The position numbers and the translations under genes are program-made. Shown piece after piece: positions 53,281 through 64,000 of a stretch of 64,000 nucleotides of DNA. The stretch covers positions 3,224,001-3,288,000 of the forward strand of contig JAYKYS010000012.1 in NCBI GenBank assembly GCA_036924285.1. Direction: 5' to 3'. Every line of letters starts with the position of its first letter. Within the stretch, counting starts at the first letter, position 1. This DNA comes from Asterella californica. Its lineage: Eukaryota > Streptophyta > Marchantiopsida > Marchantiales > Aytoniaceae. The notes below the pieces were generated by a model. That model ran no database searches, was not told the origin of the DNA, and worked only from the letters and a program-made list of their open reading frames with translations.

Positions 53281-54814
53281 TCCCAGCTTCCGCCCCTTTA
53301 ACTCTAACGTTTAACCTTAAAGGTTTCCGCCTAAGTTCCACTTCAAACCTGTCCAAGAAAGTGTTCCCCATAACCGCATGGATATCATCCATCTCGCACA
53401 CCGTGAAGTTCTCTGTGAACTCCAACTTCCCACACGCAAATCGTACGTCCAAAGCCACTTCAGAAGTTTGGTACGTCTTGCCCTTGGCGAAGCGTACCTG
53501 AATAGGCTTGTCTGCCTTGGAGGTAGACAAGCCCAACTTCTTCACCAACTTTGGACTTATGAAGGAGTGAGTCGCTCCTCTGTCCACAAGAAAAGTAACA
53601 TCACGATTAGCAACCTTGGCTTGTAGAAACATCAATCCCGGGGTCTTCTTCGTGGTTCTCAAGGTCATAGTCATCTGACCCTCCAACAAGTCCTTTGCAA
53701 AAAATACATTCATGCTACAGTTACTAACCTTAGGTTTCGTACACCCCTTAGCAATATGGCCCGCCTCGCCACAGTTGTAGCAAGTAAACTTAGCGCCATT
53801 GCCCTTCTGAGGTGTTTGCCCCTTAGGTTTTACACCTGTTTGCTGCCGCTTTGCTGCCGCGGCAGAAGAATCCTTCCGATCCTTCTCACCCTCATCCCAC
53901 TGTCGCTTGAAGCCCTTGTTCTTCTTCTGGAACTTGTCCGTGCTGCGTGGTTCAAAGGGTTTCTGTTGCTGGACTTCGTCGTCTTCAATTCGCTCCGCTA
54001 ACTTCAAAAGTTCAGCACTGGTCGCAGGTAGCTCCGGCATCCAAAAGAGAGCCTTCTCCGAGCTTGACTTGAGTCCCCCGATAAATATACATATTTTGGT
54101 CTCCTCAGTCCACTTGGAGAACGAGTCCAGCTTGGCACTGAACTCGCGCACATAAGCGCTTAAGGTCCCTGTCTGCTTCAGCCGAACTAACTCAACACCA
54201 TCCCGAATCCTTTGATATTCCGGAGTGAATCGTCTTGCGAGCAACTCCTTGAACTCCTTCCAACCAAGCACCGAGACGGTCAAGGCATGCTCATCCCGGT
54301 ATGCAGTCCACCAGAGAAGCGCATGGTCCTTCAAGAACGTAACCGCCGCTCTCACTTTGTCTGACTCCTGAGCCTGATGCGCTTCAAAGTATAGGTCCAA
54401 CTCAGTTAAGAAATCTTTAACCTTACGAGTCTGTCCTATACCTGTAAACGGGGTCGGCAAATTAGTCTTACAAAGCTTTCTGGTAGACGAGGAACTCCCT
54501 TGGCCTGCCTCAAGCTCAACGATACGTTTATCCCTAGAGGTCATACCCTCCTGCATGGTCTTCATCATCTTGATGAGTTCTGCGTACAAAGCTCCTTGAC
54601 TTCCCGTGCCTGCATCATTGGGCACCGTTGGCAAGACTCCATCTTGCTGCAACGGTGCCGCAGCTAGTACTGGGCTTCCTTGACGTTGGGGCGAAGGTTG
54701 TCGGTTATCGTCCCTTGACTGTGCGTCGGAGCTAGCTCGAGTCGATCTGGTCCCGGTGTCAGCCGCTCCGCGTTTCTTGGTCTTCCTCCTGGAACTCTGT
54801 CCGACGTCGACCAT
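53249..54814 (-). CDS. gag: Gag-protease of the chromovirus
   Basis: 521 codons with a chromovirus capsid: KTNLPTPFTGIGQTRKVKDF, FLKDHALLWWTAY, FKELLARRFTPEYQRI and FIGGLKS. A basic region then leads to one perfect zinc knuckle, CYNCGEAGHIAKGC, near residue 348. The retropepsin site near residue 415 reads TFLVDRGATHSFIS: Arg replaces Ser in the DSG triplet, which should disable cleavage. The closing MGNTFLDRFEVEL region is typical. The frame is otherwise uninterrupted, and its end overlaps the next frame by 32 bases. Confidence 0.9.
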   Translation of the reverse strand: MVDVGQSSRRKTKKRGAADTGTRSTRASSDAQSRDDNRQPSPQRQGSPVLAAAPLQQDGVLPTVPNDAGTGSQGALYAELIKMMKTMQEGMTSRDKRIVELEAGQGSSSSTRKLCKTNLPTPFTGIGQTRKVKDFLTELDLYFEAHQAQESDKVRAAVTFLKDHALLWWTAYRDEHALTVSVLGWKEFKELLARRFTPEYQRIRDGVELVRLKQTGTLSAYVREFSAKLDSFSKWTEETKICIFIGGLKSSSEKALFWMPELPATSAELLKLAERIEDDEVQQQKPFEPRSTDKFQKKNKGFKRQWDEGEKDRKDSSAAAAKRQQTGVKPKGQTPQKGNGAKFTCYNCGEAGHIAKGCTKPKVSNCSMNVFFAKDLLEGQMTMTLRTTKKTPGLMFLQAKVANRDVTFLVDRGATHSFISPKLVKKLGLSTSKADKPIQVRFAKGKTYQTSEVALDVRFACGKLEFTENFTVCEMDDIHAVMGNTFLDRFEVELRRKPLRLNVRVKGAEAGSEADPEDAED

Positions 54815-54921
54815 CGCTCCAAGTGTTCACCTAGAAACGCTGATCCACTTCGTGTCTCGCGTCCCTCCTCAAGCGTCCAGCCTTCAGCCGCTACCTCAAG
54901 TTCTCGCTCACCGAAACGTCG

Positions 54922-54933
54922 GCTCTGATACCA
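54922..54933 (-). promoter_or_regulatory. Primer-binding site for tRNA-iMet (chromovirus)
   Basis: TGGTATCAGAGC on the minus strand, seven bases inside the 5-prime LTR. It is the exact initiator-tRNA complement usual for chromoviruses. Confidence 0.93.
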
Positions 54934-54940
54934 CTTTTCA

Positions 54941-56074
54941 TGCACCTACTGCCTTGTTGCGCCAGCGGAAGCACTTGCTCAGGAGGTCGTAAACTTTACA
55001 CCGCTAACCTGCAAACACAATCACAAGTTAGCATCCATGCACCACTTACTTTATCTCAGTTTGGTCCGGACCGGAGCCGGACCGTCTCCCTATTCATCAA
55101 GCTCAGCATTCCCTAAGTCCCGACCTAGTCCCGCCTAGGCCGGTCTCAACCATGAGCAAGTCACAAAATGACTTGGGGCGGACTTCTCATAAAGTCCAGG
55201 GTCCTAAATGGTGCCTCCAGCACATCTAGCGGTCCAACCGTCCGTGATGTCCGTCTGGGTCTAGGCTCCCGAACGGTGGTCTAACCCGCCGACTCGTTCC
55301 GTAATCTTGCCCCAGCCCTTACATCGTTCCTAAGTCCAGACGTCCAAGTCTAGATCGGAACGTGTCTTGGAACCGGCCCAGCCATCACCTCATGCCCCCA
55401 GAGTCCGTCCGTCGAACCCTGGGGTCGGGTGACTCGTCCTGGCCCACCCAGGCATCGAGCCCCCCTCATATATACTTCTGGGGATCGGCGGCCCCGCCCT
55501 CCTCTTTGGTCCTTGAAAATTGTACCACAACCCGATTGTGGTTCGGCCATAACTTCCAGCTCGGAGGTCAGATCGAGGAGTGTTATATATCACTCGAAAG
55601 CTCTCGACGAGATCTTTCCAATGATACCTCACTCGCCTCGAGATCTTACGTGGAGCTCCGTCCACGACCTAAAACGTCCCTGGAGCTCCAACACTTAGCC
55701 ATTTTTTCGAAAATCTGTGGTCCAGACCCAGACTCGAACCCTGTGGTTCGGACCAGCGTCCGAACCACGGTCCGTCTGCGTCTCGGACCCACGTCTCGGT
55801 CCCACGTCTCAGACCTATTTCTCAGACTCATGTTTCAGTCCGTTCTCAGACTCGCCTCCTTAGGTCAGCGTTCGTCTGGGGCCCTCTTGGGGTAGACCCT
55901 TATGTCCTAACCCAAGGTTCTAACCTTGGTTCAGAGAACCACTTAGGGTTCATCTGATCCTGACTTCCCGGCCAAGCCGTTAAGTCCTACTCGCAGCGCT
56001 CACAACCTAGCGCAAGTCCGCTAGGGTTCCGTTGCTCGCGTCTGCGCCCGATCTTGAGAATGAGGGTCGCGACA
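54941..56074 (-). repeat. 5-prime LTR of the chromovirus
   Basis: 1134 bp with TG...CA ends on the minus strand. Minus-strand TATATA is near 55467-55474. Pairs with 48393-49538 and with the solo LTR at 28093-43406. Confidence 0.94.
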
Positions 56075-56217
56075 TGCAATCCATCGAAGTTCTTCATCGC
56101 TTGAAGACTGAACTAAAGAAATGTCGAATGCAATATAATCTAAGTGTTCAAAAATTTACATTTGAGCGAGAGTTTCAAAAACAATCCACAGGTGAAGTGT
56201 TTGCAAACGTGCTATAG
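56075..56217 (+). other. Short coiled-coil-like open stretch, unidentified
   Basis: Directly after the chromovirus LTR, 47 codons from MQSIEVLHRLKTELKKC to a stop at 56217, rich in Leu, Lys, Glu and Gln with a helical pattern. It may be the tail of a sequence cut by the chromovirus insertion. I do not recognise it, and its counterpart is not seen left of 48393. Confidence 0.25.
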
Positions 56218-57224
56218 AAACTACATGAGTCACAACTTTGCGAGTAAAAGGAGTTTTGACTGAAGATTTGATTTATTTAAGTTATTTTACCTAAAGGTTG
56301 AAAAGAATTAAATTGCTCATTCACTAGTATCCAGGTGAATATGCTTGCTTCAAGCATACTGTCTAATTAGGATAATATGCAAGGATCTCTAACAATCAAC
56401 AGCAGAAACTTGTTTTGTGCTAATCAGCATCGTGGACTAATAGGGAATGTCAAAGCTAAGAAAAAAGATTCTCTAACGGAAAGAAAGAGAAAAAGAATAA
56501 TTTATCAAAGATATCGATTTGTTAGAGCTGTGGATCGCCTACAGTCATATTTGTGAAATGATATAATTAATTTATTTTCTAATATTTTTATTTTCTAAAA
56601 ATTAGAGGTACTTCTTTGAGTTCTAAACTTCCTTACTGCAGAATCTCAAAGCCGAATCAGTTAAAAGGCAAATAAGAACTATCCACGGTATTTTACTACA
56701 GGCACCTCTAGAGATGCTCGCAGAAAATGAACACCACCTCTAGATTAAAGTCCTAATATTCATCGGAAAATGAAAAGTATTTACCAAAAATTCTAGCTTT
56801 GACATGCATTAATTAATCTTTTGAGCCGTTGATGAGATCAGGATAGTAACCGCGAAATATATCTCTAGTTACTTCTTGCATTATGTCTACTAGTTCGTAA
56901 TGAGTTCTGGTGAAGAGTTTATCACTTCAGTACAAATATCAATCTCTTGAGCTCTATAATGTATTTATTTCTAATTTTCTTCTTTCCAATGAAAATTACT
57001 TTTCGGGTTATAGCCGGTGTAAATTCTTAATAAACCCTGAAAAGAATGCAAAAATTTCTTTCCTTAGTCCCCGTATAAACATCTGGTCTTCATCAGTCCT
57101 CAACCGGCTGGTAGTCCGATATCGACTGTGGTTAGATCATAACTGAATGAGAAGCACGAATAAGAATGAGTTCCAGACTATCGACTGCGGTTAGAACGAG
57201 AATCACGAGTAATTTTGACTTCTC
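56218..57224. other. AT-rich spacer, nothing recognised
   Basis: Frames are short on both strands. No repeats longer than a few bases are evident. Confidence 0.5.
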
Positions 57225-57720
57225 CTGCCCGACTGGAATTCTACGACTCTAGTTGAAGAAAAGAGTAGACTCTTCTTTTCTTCTGCCTCCATAGCCGCAG
57301 GATCTCATCGCCTCTCATGCTACGGCCTATCAGCTCGATAGCTTGTGAAAAGAAACAACACACGCATCAAAGAAATGTATGCTTCTTCAGTAATTTCACC
57401 TTTTACATAAATGACTTTAGATCCACCTCGGGCAAACTTTGGCTCGTTTGCTGTTGTTGGAAAGGACGTAAGTATTATGTGGAATTCTATATTCAAATAT
57501 AAGAAAACAAAGTTTATCTATTACTATTCAATAATAATTGAAACTAGGGTCCAGACAAACCCATAAAGTGAGGACGAATAGACACATTTTGAAACTATAA
57601 GTGCGAGAGGTTGCTACAAACATATATTAACTTAGACCAAATAATAAATTAAACCTCTATATATTTACCTCTTCCGTAATATGTTGGAGGATAGGAAGAA
57701 GACAAGTGTGGATATAGTGG
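57225..57720. repeat. Second copy of the repeat at 10300-10745
   Basis: Aligns from the GTAAGT at 57468 to about 57695 with 10431-10720. The upstream part, about 57225-57467, is weakly similar (GAAAAGAAAC and ATGTATGCTTC phrases). Same orientation as the first copy, and both lie outside the nested-element block. Confidence 0.55.
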
Positions 57721-58110
57721 TAAAATTATCACAAATGGTCTGTTAACTTTTAGCGTCACAAGTAGTTTTGAAGAGTTTTCTTTTTGAAAATACTACATGT
57801 CTGTGATTTACCATGGAGGAAGACACCCCTCTAACTCTTCACTATTTATTTCAAATTAGAACTTTTGAGGATAACCAAACTACAAAGTAGATCATCTAAC
57901 TCTTCATTTCAATTTTTATTTTCACTCTCTTGGTTCTAACTGACTTCGAATATAGTTTTCTCACAGATTAGTTTCTTTCTCTAATTCTGTTCACAGTGGG
58001 ATTCGAGCTTACGTGGATTGAATCCTCATACCACTCTGTTATCAAGATGTCACTCTATTCTACAAGTACATATGTATCCACTAAAGTTGTTAGACACATA
58101 GTGAGAAAAA
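57721..58110. other. AT-rich spacer, nothing recognised
   Basis: No gene or repeat is supported in this stretch. Confidence 0.5.
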
Positions 58111-58400
58111 GTTCGAGAATAGATAATATTATTATATTTTTATAAAGTATAAAAATAAAAGCAACTTTCTCTCAAACATGAGAAAATAAACTGTTTCCAA
58201 GCCATGAGAAAACCCTATTGCTGCAAATGACGTATCCAGATTTTTGTCGCTTGGTGAACATGAAAAGAGTTCGAGAAAAAATAATGCTATTCTATTTTTA
58301 CAGTATAAAAACAAAAGTAACGTTCTCCCAGACATGAAAAAAATAAACCAAGACATGAGAAAACCCTACTGCTACAAATGACGTATCTAGATTTTTGTTC
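58111..58400. repeat. Tandem duplication, unit about 158 bp
   Basis: Units start GTTCGAGAA at 58111 and 58269. They share CATGAGAAAACCCTA and TGACGTATC(C/T)AGATTTTTG. Several substitutions and a small deletion separate the units. Confidence 0.88.
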
Positions 58401-58494
58401 AAAGTTGTAGCAAAGTTGATCGAGCATGCTTATTCATCGTGTCGTGTGTTCACACATTTTATACACATTACTTATAAGTTTTTTGTATTTTTAG

Positions 58495-58556
58495 CGATCA
58501 AGTGCAAGAAAGGTAATGAGGTTCGATGACCAAGTGCACGAAAAGTAAACGAGGTT
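58495..58556. repeat. Imperfect tandem duplication, about 30 bp
   Basis: CGATCAAGTGCAAGAAAGGT and CGATGACCAAGTGCACGAAA start two adjacent units, each ending GAGGTT. Confidence 0.75.
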
Positions 58557-61134
58557 AGTAAATAAAATAAAACTACTTACTATATATATTTAATTTTGAC
58601 TTTTTAAATATTAATCATTTAAATTTAGAATATAAATTAGTAGGTCAGTTCATTTTCTCTATGATAAATTAGTTTTTTTCCCAAAAGAGATCTTCTCGCT
58701 TATTTGGTTATTCGTAAACCACACAAGGATAACAAACGATTCGTCAAGAGTGAAAAATAATTCAAATTAAGAAAAAGAACAGTTCAATACACTATAGAAC
58801 TAGGTGTAGGATGAATAAGCACAACGGATGAATGAATGGCCAATGGATGAAAAGACCCCATCAAGCCTAACAAGGGAATAAATGTGCATAAAGCAGTCTT
58901 CATCCTCTTAGTAATTTTAATCAATTTTAATATATATTAATTTATAATATAATCCTTCCCAAAGAATTCTGGATGTGCTTATACCTTCTTTTTCTAAACA
59001 TGGAAGAGGTGAATTTGCAAAGATAACTTTGAGATAACTTCTTAATCTGATATGTTTTAAGATGAAGGATCTTTATTAGATATTTTTTATTACCGTTTTG
59101 AGAAAACTAAACTACAACGAAAAGAAGAAATGGTTATCTTTTCCCTCTAAGTTCGTCTTTACGTTACCAAGGAGTTTTCTATCTCTGTCAAAGTGTTGTG
59201 TATCTATCTACTCATCTCATTAAATTTAAAGGGTTCTTTTGAGGGTAGAGAAAAAGAGGGGGACATATGTCAATTAGCCAGACGCAGTTCGTTATTTGGA
59301 AGACGTGCCATTCTCTCTCGTCCGCTTGTTCCTTCCTTCACTTTGTGTTTCACGGTGGGGGTTCTTCCTACCGTTTCCTCGTACATATATATTCGTCTTC
59401 TCCCCAGTATCAACTACAGTAGTAGAGGTAGCACTGCTACCGTAGTCGATCAAATTCCCTATTCTTGTCTAGATAGATGGATAGGATGCTCATGATCATC
59501 CATCACCTTCTTCTTTTCAACCGCTCAGGAGATGACAGATAGATAGACCTCGCCTAAAGATTGAATCTATCTTTCGTGGCCTTTTTAACTCCACGGTTAC
59601 GGACTCCATTTTACTATAACTTTTTTACCCTTCTTAGGGCCGCATATAGTTTTTCGCTACTAGTTTATCATTTTTTATTAGTTTTTCTTTTTAATAATTC
59701 GGAGCAGATTTGCAGGCTTTGAATACAAAGGTTTTCACTATTTTACTTTTACTGTCACAGAAGTCAACATTCATATGACATGTGCCAGCATAGAAACAAA
59801 TCAGCTCCTAAAAAACCTTAAGGCACTGCTTAAGAAGTACCCAACCTTCAGAATATTCTGTACTCAAATTTAATGAGAAGCCAATAAACTGATATATGTG
59901 ATTTCTGGTTTTATTACCGAACCTAGGTTCGGGTAAAAACCTGTGCGAAGAAAACCATTTGCAGCTGGGCCCTTAGAGATGATTCCCGTACGAACGAGAT
60001 CACACCACTACCGATACCTGCTCTTCATACCCCTAGAATTTGCACCCTCCTGTTTTTGTCTCCTCCTCCTCTTTTTCTCAATTTGTGGGGGCGGGGTGGG
60101 TGGTGGTGGGGGACTTAGAGTCCGTTTCAGTGTGACTCATTTGTGGCTTTATTCATTCAGTTCAGTTCTTTCCTTTTGATGCTAGCATAAAATTCTCAGC
60201 TACTACTGGATGCTATCACAGTTTCCTCTGGGGGGAAGAGTACACTACTATCGATAGTCGATCATACTGAATCAGATCTCGGGTGTATGGATTCGAGGAT
60301 AAGATCGTACGATCGTGCTAGGCTGGATTCATTGCCTGATTCTTGCACATATCAGATATGTGTGTGTCAATCACTTCACTATACAGCCTAAAAGGCTAAG
60401 AAGACGCTAGAAACAAAAGTACAAAGAATAGGGTGAAAAACAGCACAAAACAAAAAGCTAGAAAGAGTACAAGCTTAAGAAAAGTTGTGAAGGGCTAAGG
60501 AAGTGATAATAATCAACCATATTCCTTAGTAATAGCTTTGAAGTACTTGGGTGGAATCTTTCCGAGCATGGGATGCCTAAGCAGTTCTTACATATGTCTT
60601 GTAGCATAGCCATCGTCCCAAGATGTGATTCCTACTCTCCTTTTAGAACTATATGAATATGGAAGAAGGAAGCAAGCTTAATTTATTACTTAATTAATTT
60701 ATAAGATTGAAAGAGTTAGGTAATGAATAAATAGATTTTTGTTAGCAGGCTCTTGCACTTATAGTTTTGACAACGTGTGAATCATTGCTTGATTTATGGG
60801 TTATGTTTTCATCTGCTTGCACCTCCGGTACGGTTATCATTTAATGATTATATATAATTTTATTCTTATAAAATTTCGTATAAAATTTATAAATAATACT
60901 TATATCGTTTTTTATAAATAATAAAAGCAATCAAAAGTTACCCGAAGACGATTGGATATGCTTATTGACACATCTTGCAAAGTGGTGATTTTGATAAGTA
61001 TCAATGGTGAGGTGATTAGTACAGAAATTAAGTACAAAATGGGATAACTTTCTTGCAATGCGAGGTTAATGCCTGCACGGTAGCATGTGAAGTTTACTTG
61101 GTCACTATTTTCTTAAGAGAGTTGGTTATGAAGT
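58557..61134. other. Spacer without recognisable gene
   Basis: Mostly AT-rich, with a pyrimidine-rich part at 59300-59500 containing TACATATATATTC near 59383, and a GGGGGCGGGGTGGGTGG run near 60085-60110. Several frames of 70-100 codons exist (for example 59193-59495) but none shows family motifs. A promoter near 59.3-59.4 kb is possible but unsupported. Confidence 0.45.
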
Positions 61135-61347
61135 TCAACTCTTCTTCTCAAAGCTCCATAGTCTGTCTTTTATGTGTTGCTTTCCTCTTGATAATGAAAG
61201 TATTTGGTTAAGGACCGCCACCTTAGCTAAACTATCAGTCAAGTCACTACCGAGGATAGTTTTATACACAGGAATCCACCGAAGAGTGAAATGAGGATTA
61301 GGAAAAGAATGAGAGAGTTGGTTCAAACATGTAACAGTACTTGACAA
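61135..61347 (-). pseudogene. RNase H fragment, probably from a non-LTR element
   Basis: 70 codons. FTLRWIPVYKTILGSDLTDS followed by LAKVAV matches the C-terminal end of RNase H domains (W-I/V-P-G-H ... G-N/S-x-x-A-D-x-L-A-K), with Tyr-Lys where Gly-His is usual and Thr where Ala is usual. Isolated RNase H ends of this kind are found in plant non-LTR retrotransposons and related genes. No RT or endonuclease is found next to it, so this is a short relic. Confidence 0.5.
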
Positions 61348-62436
61348 CTACGTTAGGGGACCAATCGTGGTCTGATTATCTTAAATATTCTGATGTGATT
61401 TAAGTGATTTAAGTATACAAGAAAATATGTTTTAATTAAAAATATTATTTTGGTTTTTATAGATGTTTAACTTTAAAATTTCAAAAAAGAGTTTCTCTTG
61501 CTTTCAGTTATCTTTCAGCGATTCTTGTCCTAGGGTTGGTTTCAGAGGTTGGTTTAGGGACTCAAGTGCAGACTACAGATGATTTACGTCTGTTTTTTAG
61601 TTTTTTGTTTGACTACAGAAGTGTACATGAAGTGAAGTTTGGTATATTTGAGTGTCTCGTTTCTTGTGGTTGTGTGGCTCTCTCATCTTTGTTCATGCAT
61701 ATGATATCTCCACAGCTAGATACCTCGTGTATTCTAGATAACTTTCATGTAACATACGATACGATATTCTGGATGACCAATATGATCTTAAGATCTCGGA
61801 TAATCGAATAGATGTATTGTCTCAAATAATTTAAGACAACGATGTTCCATACGCATCTCAGTCTAGAATTATCAATCCAAGAAGAGGAAGAGTAGTATAT
61901 TATCTTCGAGACCGAATAGGTTATTTAAAGTTACTTTGGATTGCTATATGAGATGATATGAATATGGATTGTAAGTTGGATATCATGTACAGACTCTGAG
62001 TTAATACGGAGGCAATTTAACTGTCTCCTTGGCACAACAGTTGCAACACAAGCCAAGGAATACAAATTTATGTCTTTTATGGAGATCTAGGTCTTGAGGG
62101 TCATGCATTTGATAATCGCAGGTGTACTATATGTTTAAATGTTTCTTTGTAAATAGTGCGATTTAAGTTTTGGGAGAAATCTCCCCCTCTGCACCTACAT
62201 GAATGTAAAGCTTAACGCACGACCGAAGATGTATAGGTAAGAGATGTGCTTTGTAAGTTAAATGCTTCACTAGATGTGATTTGAAACCTTTTGTAACCAT
62301 AGTGGTAATCTAATTCATACAATAATTATATTTCACGCAGAGATCAACCTCTTGATATGTAGATCTATCGATGGAAATACTGATAGTATTCTATAATTAC
62401 TGAATCCTCTCGACGTCAAGAGTGTACGATGTGGAC
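61348..62436. other. Spacer with unassigned open stretches
   Basis: A 91-codon + frame (61536-61811) and a short open stretch near 61862-61950 look somewhat protein-like but match no family I know. The remainder is AT-rich non-coding DNA. Confidence 0.4.
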
Positions 62437-62468
62437 ATCAAATCAAATCAAATCAACTCAACTCAACT
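62437..62468. repeat. Pentanucleotide microsatellite
   Basis: ATCAA-type units pass into CTCAA-type units over about 32 bases. Confidence 0.9.
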
Positions 62469-62908
62469 TGTAGAAGCTATGTATCAGGATAATATTTCAG
62501 GAAAATTGTCTATTTTCTACATTCAAATGCTTCAAACTTTTGACCTTCGAGAGTTCAAATAGATGGATCATAGTATCCTATATAACATGTATTTTGACTA
62601 TACATTATTGTCTTCCAGAAAATATTTTGGGTAGAATCTATGACTCTGCATAACGTGGATATATTTGTCGTCATTACAAATGATGAGAAATGTTATTTGA
62701 GCTCAAAATTTATATGATTAAGTAACAGTTTGTATTCATAGTAAATTTACCAACTACTATAAATGACATAATAACAAGTGGAGATCAGTATAAAGCAAAA
62801 CAAACCTGTGTTTGAGCAAATATGACACGTATATTAACAGACTTAGTAAATCTGCTCTGAAGTAGAAATGATATGAACTTTTTTTGAGGATCTAAACTCC
62901 CACATGGA

Positions 62909-62992
62909 AAAAAAGATAATGTTCAATTATGAATGGTTCAGAATATATATAGTTATTTTCTGAACCATTTATAATTGAACATTATCTTTTTT
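62909..62992. other. Long hairpin: 35-bp arms, 14-base loop, one mismatch
   Basis: Arm 62909-62943 and arm 62958-62992 are reverse complements except for one pair (G-T type at 62931 versus 62970), with the loop TATATATAGTTATT. The stem is AT-rich, begins with A6 and ends with T6. This could be a small-RNA precursor, a palindromic miniature element or a terminal remnant of a foldback transposon. Confidence 0.85.
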
Positions 62993-63328
62993 GAATGTAT
63001 AAACAAGAGTTAGAGATCTCGAGTTATGTACATATGATGGATTATTCCTTAAGTAGCATGATATCACCCTACATCATGTTATCATCGGTACAACCATATG
63101 TTCCTTCTCCTTGAGCAGTAAGCGAAAGAGCTGTTAAAGCACAGTTTACTTACCTCAATAGAAACTGTGAATCTCTAACATCCAAACATGCACTCATGAT
63201 CTAACCCAAATATGACTGTGTTGAATTATTAATATATTCCATATGGAAATGAGAGCACCCTTGAATCGCACAAAATACCAACTATTGAGTAAGCCAAGTT
63301 TATACACCATGGTCAATAATTCAGCCCA
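62993..63328. other. AT-rich spacer, nothing recognised
   Basis: No gene or repeat is supported in this stretch. Confidence 0.5.
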
Positions 63329-63529
63329 TTGATGTGGTTACGCATTTGCGTAGAGTATCGAATATTCCCTAAGAAATCGAAGGATACAAAACCTGCACAT
63401 ATAATATACAAAGGAGTATCTTTCACCTACCTAAAAAATGTGGAGCACATATTGTCGAACAATATGGAGCTATTCCATGCTACCCAGGAATGGAGTGATA
63501 TGATTGTCCTAAGAGCTCTCGAAAGATGA
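63329..63529 (+). other. Unidentified open stretch, 66 codons
   Basis: MMWLRICVEYRIFPKKSKDT onward, with THIIYKGVSFTYLKN-like order (residues about 23-37) and a helical end (ATQEWSDMIVLRALER). The composition is protein-like and frames continue weakly downstream (HDFRNFYMSTWSQ just after the stop). It could be an exon or relic of a host gene. No family is recognised. Confidence 0.25.
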
Positions 63530-64000
63530 GCACATGATTTCCGGAACTTTTACATGAGCACATGGAGTCAATAAGAATAAGAACACTTCATACATATGTC
63601 ATTTCCATATCTAGGCAGGTATAATTCCTCTTTCTAGGCACTCACCGTATCTTTCACGTCAAATATTTTCTACTCTTTCTTACAATTGACGTCGGATCAT
63701 GAGTGGACATTTACATTGCGATTTGTTTTTATTTCAGAATGTTCTTACTCATTTGTTCACCCCATGATTTGTCAAGCTGATGGGTGAGATCTGAGAAAGA
63801 CAAACACCTAGAGAGGTATAGATATACAAGGCAGAAGAGGGGAAAAGCTACACATTCTAAGAGTAGGTGCTTCAAAACCACGAGTCAGAAATCATATTGA
63901 TGCTCTCGCCTGCCTGCAGGAGTTCCAGATCTTTCGTTGATGTTCACGTCGAGGTTACTTTTGACTTTTGACTCATCGACTTCTAAAGCTACTGGATCCG
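63530..64000. other. Spacer at window end, nothing recognised
   Basis: Short frames only; the window ends inside unassigned sequence. Confidence 0.5.

Larger units (their letters stand above)
48393..56074 (-). mobile_element. Chromodomain-bearing Ty3/gypsy element (chromovirus, family 3)
   Basis: LTRs of 1146 and 1134 bp flank gag-protease, RT, RNase H, integrase and a C-terminal chromodomain on the minus strand. A tRNA-iMet primer site and a polypurine tract sit at the right places. Frames are broken at few points, including a one-base change in a T run within RT. I find no matching target duplication: the left flank ends AGTTTCG and the right flank begins TGCAATCC. This may reflect recombination between elements or sequence decay. 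Confidence 0.93.

Noticed and set aside
61862..62130. Possible class II photolyase-like fragment (RVVYYLRDRIGY phrase)
   Set aside because: Only a few residues resemble the YW-M-RDQR region, neighbouring motifs are absent in every frame and the similarity is at chance level.

Overview
The window is plant-type nuclear DNA that is almost entirely transposable elements. I see no intact host gene. The retroelement classes are Ty1/copia with a tRNA-iMet primer site, Tat/Athila-like Ty3, and a chromodomain chromovirus. TATA boxes sit inside the LTRs and promoters and introns look eukaryotic, so the source is a streptophyte. A decayed beta-class amino-methyltransferase gene, a Ty3 family carrying DNA-methyltransferase and PHD-finger sequence, and a Ty3 element with fungal-like polymerase motifs together suggest a non-seed plant or charophyte-grade alga. 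That last step is inference and no species is claimed.

Layout. (1) 1-7971: decayed Ty3 element A on the + strand. Its order is gag, protease, a C5-DNA-methyltransferase-like segment, reverse transcriptase (RT), RNase H, integrase, PHD finger. (2) 7972-15239: a spacer with GC-rich non-coding DNA, a dispersed repeat that recurs at 57 kb, a minus-strand methyltransferase pseudogene at 11.6-12.4 kb, and unidentified AT-rich coding relics at 13.9-14.7 kb. (3) 15240-48392: element B, a second copy of family 1, cut apart by later insertions. These are a Tat-like Ty3 element (17255-25996), a solo chromovirus LTR (28093-43406) that contains a copia element (28284-42519) that contains a near-intact Ty3 element (30199-39152), and an old solo LTR (about 44963-46270). 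(4) 48393-56074: a full chromovirus with both LTRs. (5) 56075-64000: AT-rich DNA with tandem repeats, one RNase H fragment, a long near-perfect hairpin and unrecognised short reading frames.

Relative age follows from the nesting. Family 1 (A and B) is oldest and full of stop codons. The Tat element, the chromovirus LTR and the copia element are intermediate. The Ty3 element at 30.2-39.2 kb is youngest: its two 1326-bp LTRs differ at only about seven places by eye. It also shows a correctly phased -1 frameshift heptamer between gag-pro and pol.

The most notable system is family 1. It is a retrotransposon whose polyprotein carried a piece of a cytosine-5 DNA methyltransferase (a DNA-methylation writer) and a C-terminal PHD finger (a histone-tail reader) in place of the usual chromodomain. 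Retrotransposon-borne C5 methyltransferases have been reported in charophyte algae and dinoflagellates. The combination with a PHD finger, and the separate beta-class methylase relic nearby, deserve checking.
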